Below, piece by piece: positions 8,547-11,830 of a stretch of DNA of 11,830 nt (position 1 is its first letter; every line of letters begins with the position of its first letter). The translations under genes were made by a program, and so were the position numbers. The DNA is taken from NCBI GenBank assembly GCA_964485515.1, contig CAZALT010000107.1:1-11830 (forward strand), read 5' to 3'. Under the pieces are notes generated by a model. That model was not told the origin of the DNA. It was given only the letters and a program-made list of their open reading frames with translations, and did not search any database. This DNA is from CAZALT01 sp964485515 (GTDB taxonomy: Bacteria > Actinomycetota > Acidimicrobiia > Acidimicrobiales > Acidimicrobilacustridaceae).

Positions 8547-8626
8547 CGACGCGGGTGCGACGGTCCGACCACTCGTGGTCGCACGAGCGCCGCACACCAC
8601 CGGAGACGACAGCAGGGCGGGGGCGG

Positions 8627-9376
8627 TCAGGCGTCGAACCGCTGGCGCGCCTCGATCAGCTGAACCAGCAGCTCGGACGTCGCCGCGGCGACGGGCGTGC
8701 GGCGATCGGCGTGCGCGAGGGTGACGAGGTCGCGGCCATGGGCATCGACGATCGGCGCCCCGGCCTCGCGGCACACGAGCAGCGCGCCGAGGTAGTCCCA
8801 GCTCCCATGGGCAGACTCGACGCAGTCGACATAGCCGTCGAGGACACCGCACGCCACCGCGCAGAGGTCGAGCGCTGCCGCGCCGAGCGCCCGGAACTGA
8901 CGCGAGCCGAGCGACACCGGTGGCAGTCCGGAAACGCCCACGATCGAGTCGCTCAGCAGCGTGGCACCCGACGGCGTGATCGGCTCGCCGTTGCGACGGG
9001 CTCCTCCACCCCGGATCGCATCGAAGCGGTCCCCCGACACGAGGTTGACGACCAGCGCGGCCACCGGCCCGTCGGCGTCGACCGCGCACAGGCTCGTCGC
9101 GTACCAGGGCACGCCGCGCGCCGCGTTGGTGGATCCGTCGAGCGGATCGACGACCACCGTGACCGTCGCCTCCGGCCGGCGCCGACCCGACTCCTCGCTC
9201 AGCACCCCGACCCCTGCGTCGTCCAGGACCGCCAGGGCGGCCGCATCGGCGGTGAGGTCGCTGCGGTACTGGCCCGCCTTCAGCCCCGAAGGACCCCAAT
9301 CGGTCGTGTCGGCCAACGCGTCGCGCACCGCGTCCGCCGCGGCGCCGAGCACCACGAGCAGTTCGGGTCCGTCCAC
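8627..9376 (-). CDS. Inositol-monophosphatase-family phosphatase
   Basis: A 249-residue Mg2+-dependent, Li+-sensitive-type phosphatase fold (IMPase/FBPase/CysQ superfamily). Motifs in order: SDLTAD (39-44), the metal-binding pair Glu61-Glu62 in LSEESG, the signature DPLDGSTN (77-84), and the second signature with Trp193-Asp194 in HGSWDYLGALLVCREAG. The substrate could be inositol-1-phosphate, histidinol phosphate, fructose-1,6-bisphosphate or 3'-phosphoadenosine phosphate; the sequence does not decide. I start it at GTG 9376 because TACCGT lies just upstream and the fold begins there. A longer frame to 9493 would run through the divergent promoter region and adds no recognisable domain. The ends and length fit the family (about 250-270). 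Confidence 0.93.
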   Translation of the reverse strand: MDGPELLVVLGAAADAVRDALADTTDWGPSGLKAGQYRSDLTADAAALAVLDDAGVGVLSEESGRRRPEATVTVVVDPLDGSTNAARGVPWYATSLCAVDADGPVAALVVNLVSGDRFDAIRGGGARRNGEPITPSGATLLSDSIVGVSGLPPVSLGSRQFRALGAAALDLCAVACGVLDGYVDCVESAHGSWDYLGALLVCREAGAPIVDAHGRDLVTLAHADRRTPVAAATSELLVQLIEARQRFDA

Positions 9377-9384
9377 CAGCGGCG

Positions 9385-9416
9385 ACGGTAGCCGAACCGG
9401 GCCTCCCCGGTAGCCG
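9385..9416. promoter_or_regulatory. Divergent promoter region with repeated CGGTAGCCG
   Basis: On the minus strand TACCGT (9390-9385) lies eight bases before the phosphatase GTG and is a plausible -10. The 9-mer CGGTAGCCG occurs at 9386-9394 and again at 9408-9416, exactly 22 bp (two helical turns) apart. Each copy is itself a CGG-TAG-CCG inverted repeat, and the first overlaps the -10. Between them ACCGGG-CCTC-CCCGGT (9396-9411) is a perfect 6-bp inverted repeat. This could be an operator controlling the phosphatase and the divergent gene. Confidence 0.4.
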
Positions 9417-9445
9417 TCGTCGGTGGGCCATGGCAGGCTGTCCCC

Positions 9446-9508
9446 GTGATCGCACCATCTCGTCTCATCCTGCTGGCCAACCTCGAGGAGCACTCCCCTT
9501 GGCGGTGA
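9446..9508 (+). CDS. Candidate 20-codon leader ORF before the unknown gene pair
   Basis: A GTG-initiated ORF of 20 codons that begins IAPSRLILLANLEEH after the initiator and ends Trp-Arg-stop. Its TGA (9506-9508) overlaps the in-frame GTG at 9505 of the next gene in a GTGA. CAGGCT lies at exactly -12 to -7 of its GTG, a one-base variant of TANNNT, so it could be a leaderless uORF coupled to the next gene. It also contains the GAGGAG used as a ribosome binding site downstream. Too short to be sure; the alternative is plain 5' leader. Confidence 0.35.
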   Translation: MIAPSRLILLANLEEHSPWR

Positions 9509-10062
9509 TCGACGTCGCCGGCTTCGTGGCCGACCTCAAGGACCACGCCGTCGACCACCAATTCCACGTGCACGACGAGCGACACTTCGTCGAGACCTAC
9601 TCCCTGCGCCAGATGTGGGAGGTCGATCTGCACCCCGAAGACGCGTGCGGCGGCCCGCTCGATCTGCACCTCGCCCTCGAGGTCGACCCCCGCGTGCTGC
9701 TCGGTTTCGAGGACCAGGTCCTCGAACAGCCCGAGGACGCCGACCCTCCCACGGGGTTCGCCTTCCCGCTCATCTTCACGTGGGTCCTCCCGCCGCTGCC
9801 GAAGGGACCCGACCTGCTCGTGCTGGCCACCGATCTCGCCGGCGTCGGCGGCACGCTGCTGCCGCTGGAGGTGTCCGCCATCGACTCGTTCGCCTCGGTC
9901 ACCGACGCGCCCGAGCGCAGCCTCACCACGGTGTCACGGGTCGAGGTCGGGCTCGATCAGATCTTCTTGGGTCAGGAGCAGCTCTGCGACCTGCTCGACA
10001 AGTGCCACGAGGTCAGCATGTTCCTCCTCGACCGGGCACCCGCCTGGCTCGACGAGATCTGA
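9499..10062 (+). CDS. Conserved-looking protein of unknown function with N-terminal His cluster
   Basis: About 187 residues from the TTG at 9499, chosen because GAGGAG lies eight bases upstream; GTG 9505 is the other option (translational coupling to the short ORF before it). I do not recognise the family. It is acidic, without signal peptide or clear membrane helix. Residues 16-29 hold five histidines with Asp/Glu between them (DHAVDHQFHVHDERH), which could bind metal. The middle (FAFPLIFTWVLPPLPKGPDLLVLATDLAGVGGTLLPLEV) looks like beta strands of a compact fold and is hydrophobic enough to be a false membrane prediction. The C-terminus (GLDQIFLGQEQLCDLLDKCHEVSMFLLDRAP) is helical. The next gene follows 13 bp later on the same strand, so the two form a likely operon. 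Confidence 0.75.
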   Translation: MAVIDVAGFVADLKDHAVDHQFHVHDERHFVETYSLRQMWEVDLHPEDACGGPLDLHLALEVDPRVLLGFEDQVLEQPEDADPPTGFAFPLIFTWVLPPLPKGPDLLVLATDLAGVGGTLLPLEVSAIDSFASVTDAPERSLTTVSRVEVGLDQIFLGQEQLCDLLDKCHEVSMFLLDRAPAWLDEI

Positions 10063-10075
10063 TCCCCCCCGCCCC

Positions 10076-10576
10076 ATGGCGCCGCGCCCCGAGCCCACCT
10101 TCATCGAGTTCGACGCCAACCAGCCGGCGCCGGTGGTGCGCGCCATCGAAGGCCTGCTGGACACGCGCGACGGCTGGGTGAACCTGCAGGCGATCGTCGA
10201 CGAGGACATCAGCGAGGGACCCCGCGGCAGGTCGGGGATCTTCAACCTGTTCAGCTCGAAGGGCCCCGCCGTACCCGCCTGCACATGGGTGCCCGGTGAG
10301 CGCGACAAGCGTGAGGGCATCAAGTCCGACGAGGTCGGAATCCAACACGCCAGCGGACCGAAGGCCCTGCTCAAGCTGCGCAACGAAGGCGCGCCCCCAC
10401 CCGAGGGATGGCGCCAGCTGGCCGATCACCCCAAGCGCGGCATGGTGCTCCAGTCGACGCACCCCACCACGGCTCCCGACGTGGCACCGATGGTGACCTG
10501 GCTCGTCCTCGCGTCAAGGCTGCTCACCGAGGCCGGCCTCCCCGACACCTGGGGTGCCGTCATCCACCGCCGCTGA
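10076..10576 (+). CDS. Protein of unknown function, second gene of the pair
   Basis: 166 residues, not recognised. It opens with a helix-strand region (TFIEFDANQPAPVVRAIEGLLDTRDGWVNLQAIVDE), followed by a low-complexity basic loop around RGRSGIFNLFSSKG. A globular remainder contains Trp at 70, 112, 141 and 159 and ends in a helix (MVTWLVLASRLLTEAGL). No catalytic motif, signal peptide or membrane segment stands out. It starts 13 bp after the preceding stop, with no Shine-Dalgarno, so translation probably depends on the upstream gene. Third-position GC and amino acid composition support a real gene. A function linked to its partner is possible but unproven. Confidence 0.75.
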   Translation: MAPRPEPTFIEFDANQPAPVVRAIEGLLDTRDGWVNLQAIVDEDISEGPRGRSGIFNLFSSKGPAVPACTWVPGERDKREGIKSDEVGIQHASGPKALLKLRNEGAPPPEGWRQLADHPKRGMVLQSTHPTTAPDVAPMVTWLVLASRLLTEAGLPDTWGAVIHRR

Positions 10577-10582
10577 GGAACG

Positions 10583-10603
10583 GGAGATCTGTGTCAGGTC
10601 TCC
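10583..10603. terminator. Hairpin between convergent unknown gene and LOG gene
   Basis: GGAGATC and GGTCTCC pair over seven bases (one T-G) with a seven-base loop, overlapping the stop of the minus-strand gene and lying seven bases after the plus-strand stop. Position suits a bidirectional terminator; there is no T-tract. Confidence 0.4.
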
Positions 10604-11181
10604 GCGGCCTCGATCCAAACCTTGCGAGCGGGGGCTTGGTAGCGCTCACATGCGGCGAGGATCTCGTCGACGGTGTCGACTCGCACGAGCAGATCGCGAC
10701 TCGCCTGGGAGATGAACCCCTCCCCCAGAGCGTGGTCGAGGAAGGCGAGGAACGCCGAGAAGTACCCGTTGATGTCGAGCAGGACGAGTGGCTTGGCGTG
10801 CAGGCCGAGCTGTGCCCATGTGGTGACCTCGGCGAGCTCGTCGAGGGTGCCCAGGCCACCGGGGAGGATCACGAACGCATCGGCGAGCTCGTACATCGCA
10901 CGCTTGCGCTCGTGCATCGAGTCGACCACGCGGAGCTCGGTGATGTGGTGGTTGGCCACGTCGCGCTCGAACATGCCGGTCGGTATCACGCCGATGACCT
11001 CGGCGCCGGCGGCCATCGCAGCATCGGCCGCCCGACCCATGAGGCCCACGCCGCCGCCGCCGTACACGAGCCGGATGCGTTCCCGAGCCAGGAGCTCACC
11101 GAGCTCCGTCGCAGCCGCGGCATACGCCGGGTGATGGCCCGACGAAGACCCGGAGAACACGCAAAGGGAGCTGATCGGCAT
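10594..11181 (-). CDS. LOG-family (TIGR00730) nucleotide 5'-monophosphate phosphoribohydrolase
   Basis: 195 residues with every hallmark of the LOG / YgdH-like family: CVFSGSSSG (7-15), LVYGGGGVGLMG (38-49), EVIGVIPTGM, the SMHERKRAM motif (88-96), and the catalytic/Rossmann PGGLGTLDE (107-115), followed by WAQLGLHAKPLVLLDINGYF. Members cleave nucleoside monophosphates at the ribose-base bond; plant and some actinobacterial ones release cytokinins. Older 'lysine decarboxylase' labels for this family are wrong. A purine-monophosphate ribohydrolase role is known for the family; the physiological substrate here is not visible. The ATG is supported by TAGCGT at exactly -12 to -7. It is transcribed alone, convergent with the unknown pair. 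Confidence 0.95.
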   Translation of the reverse strand: MPISSLCVFSGSSSGHHPAYAAAATELGELLARERIRLVYGGGGVGLMGRAADAAMAAGAEVIGVIPTGMFERDVANHHITELRVVDSMHERKRAMYELADAFVILPGGLGTLDELAEVTTWAQLGLHAKPLVLLDINGYFSAFLAFLDHALGEGFISQASRDLLVRVDTVDEILAACERYQAPARKVWIEAAET

Positions 11182-11187
11182 CCCGAG

Positions 11188-11193
11188 ACGCTA
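11188..11193 (-). promoter_or_regulatory. -10 box of a leaderless promoter for the LOG gene
   Basis: TAGCGT on the minus strand followed by exactly six bases and the ATG, the same geometry as at the SDR and Nudix genes; no Shine-Dalgarno. Confidence 0.6.
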
Positions 11194-11243
11194 CCGGGCA
11201 GCACCCCGAGCCCGGTACCGCCCGATGACGACGGGTGTCACGG

Positions 11244-11293
11244 TGGTGGGCCAGGCTGGGATCGAGCCACCGACCGAGCGATCGTGAGTCCGA
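11244..11293 (-). pseudogene. Decayed tRNA 3' half (Met-like), possible old attachment site
   Basis: On the minus strand the sequence reads as the 3' half of a tRNA. The anticodon loop is CTCACGA (11288-11282), then comes a five-base variable region CGGTC. The T-arm is GGTGG-CTCGATC-CCAGC with one mismatch and T54 changed to C. The acceptor 3' strand CTGGCCC (11254-11248), discriminator A and CCA (11246-11244) complete it. The anticodon stem no longer pairs and there is no D-arm, so it cannot be a working tRNA. The loop differs by two bases from CTCATAA of elongator tRNA-Met. GGGCCGG directly upstream (11301-11295) could pair with the acceptor but the D-arm between is missing. A 3' half starting near the anticodon loop is what tyrosine integrases leave behind. 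Confidence 0.5.
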
Positions 11294-11314
11294 GCCGGCC
11301 CGTGTCGGGTGGTG

Positions 11315-11332
11315 TTGGCCAATCCGCGGATT
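11315..11332. repeat. Overlapping palindromes TTGGCCAA and AATCCGCGGATT
   Basis: Two perfect palindromes of 8 and 12 bp share two bases. They sit beside the tRNA remnant in non-coding DNA and could be protein-binding sites of an integrated element. Confidence 0.35.
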
Positions 11333-11364
11333 CGCAGGTCAGCGGCCATTTTCGAGGTTGCGCC

Positions 11365-11426
11365 GTGACGCCCAGTGACGCCGAATACCACCCTCTGCCA
11401 GAATTTCTGTGACCATTCTGTGACCA
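11365..11426. repeat. Cluster of short GTGAC direct repeats
   Basis: GTGACGCC occurs at 11365 and 11375 (10-bp period), and TTCTGTGACCA occurs twice back to back at 11405-11415 and 11416-11426 (11-bp period). A further GTGACCA is at 11472. Helically phased short repeats beside an attachment site resemble arm-type sites of tyrosine integrases; a regulator operator is the alternative. The surrounding 11182-11465 holds no convincing gene. Confidence 0.45.
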
Positions 11427-11465
11427 GACGCCGGCTAACCATTTCGTGAGGGCGCCGACCGAGGT

Positions 11466-11830
11466 TCAGGTGTGACCACACACAGCCCAGCCGAGATAGA
11501 GCTGCGCGTAGGTCCGACTCGCTGATCCGTTGGGATCGTCTGTGGCCACGATGACGACGGGCACCGAGTTCTCGCCGAACGCCTTCGTCCAAGCATCGGC
11601 CCCTGGACCGAGACCTTCCTCGGTGGGCACCCAGCCCGCACTTCAAGAAATGACCGAAGCTCGGAGACCAGTTCCGGCCGGTCAGTCCCCGAGTAGAACA
11701 CCTCGGCTCTCGGCTCCCATCCGCTGTCTGACCTGCCGCACCTGTAGAGGTCGGCATCCTCGATAGCGGGCCGTTCTACCGCACCCGCACCTGGCGCGGG
11801 ATGAAACTCGTTCACCTCACGGCTCGCTAG
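11466..11830 (-). pseudogene. Frameshifted gene of unknown function, running off the right edge
   Basis: Two minus-strand frames each look coding and meet around 11630-11641. The upstream part, open to the window edge with a GTG at 11815, reads DADLYRCGRSDSGWEPRAE, then VFYSGTDRPELVSELRSFLE. The downstream part continues in the -1 frame as GWVPTEEGLGPGADAW, then TKAFGENSVPVVIVATDDP and YAQLYLGWAVCGHT before TGA at 11466. Restoring one base in the string GTGCGGGCTGGG would join them into one protein of at least about 120 residues. I do not recognise the family. Third-position GC is visibly lower than in the chromosomal genes to the left, which suggests foreign origin. A sequencing or assembly error could also explain the shift. 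No classical slippery site is present, so programmed frameshifting is unlikely. Confidence 0.5.

Noticed and set aside
9377..9493. Extended N-terminus of the phosphatase from ATG 9493
   Set aside because: The extra 39 residues have no family similarity and would cross the divergent promoter and the repeated CGGTAGCCG sites.
11191..11757. 188-codon minus-strand frame over the right-end segment
   Set aside because: Its end (GGSIPAWPTT) is a translation of the tRNA remnant and its middle is Arg-rich; the other two frames give more protein-like sequence.

Overview
The window is very GC-rich and uses G or C at most third codon positions. Several genes seem to begin directly behind a TANNNT -10 box with almost no 5' leader. 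Together with the gene content this points to an actinobacterium, and my best guess is an acidimicrobial lineage (Ilumatobacter-like). That lineage is inference only: no rRNA or marker gene is present.

Left third (1-3844, minus strand): a urease operon transcribed leftwards in the order ureAB (fused gamma and beta subunits), ureC (catalytic alpha subunit), ureF and ureG (Ni2+/GTP-dependent maturation chaperones). ureAB and ureC overlap in an ATGA. ureG runs off the left edge a few residues from its expected end. No ureE or ureD is seen; ureD would be expected beyond the left edge. A 277-bp divergent spacer holds candidate promoters and two hairpins that would lie in the urease leader RNA.

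Middle (4122-8009, plus strand): a small three-helix membrane protein, an Hsp15-like S4 RNA-binding protein, an MTA/SAH-deaminase-like amidohydrolase, a perfect 16-bp hairpin, a G-tract array, tRNA-Val(TAC), and a 493-residue double SDR protein. The SDR protein lacks the catalytic Tyr and Lys in both halves and is probably a pseudoenzyme.

Right third (8028-11181): on the minus strand a Nudix hydrolase, an inositol-monophosphatase-family phosphatase and a LOG-family (YgdH/TIGR00730) nucleotide hydrolase. Between the last two, two tandem plus-strand genes of unknown function diverge from the phosphatase; the first may be coupled to a 20-codon upstream ORF.

Right edge (11182-11830): a different-looking segment. 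It holds a decayed tRNA 3' half (Met-like) pointing away from the chromosome genes, a cluster of short GTGAC repeats and palindromes, and a minus-strand gene broken by an apparent one-base deletion. This is how the inner end of an old tRNA-integrated element would look, with the rest of it beyond the right edge.

No CRISPR array, transposase or complete new system is visible. The items most worth a second look are the pseudoenzyme double SDR, the tRNA scar with its repeats and broken gene, the exact leaderless-promoter geometry, and the uORF with paired unknown genes.
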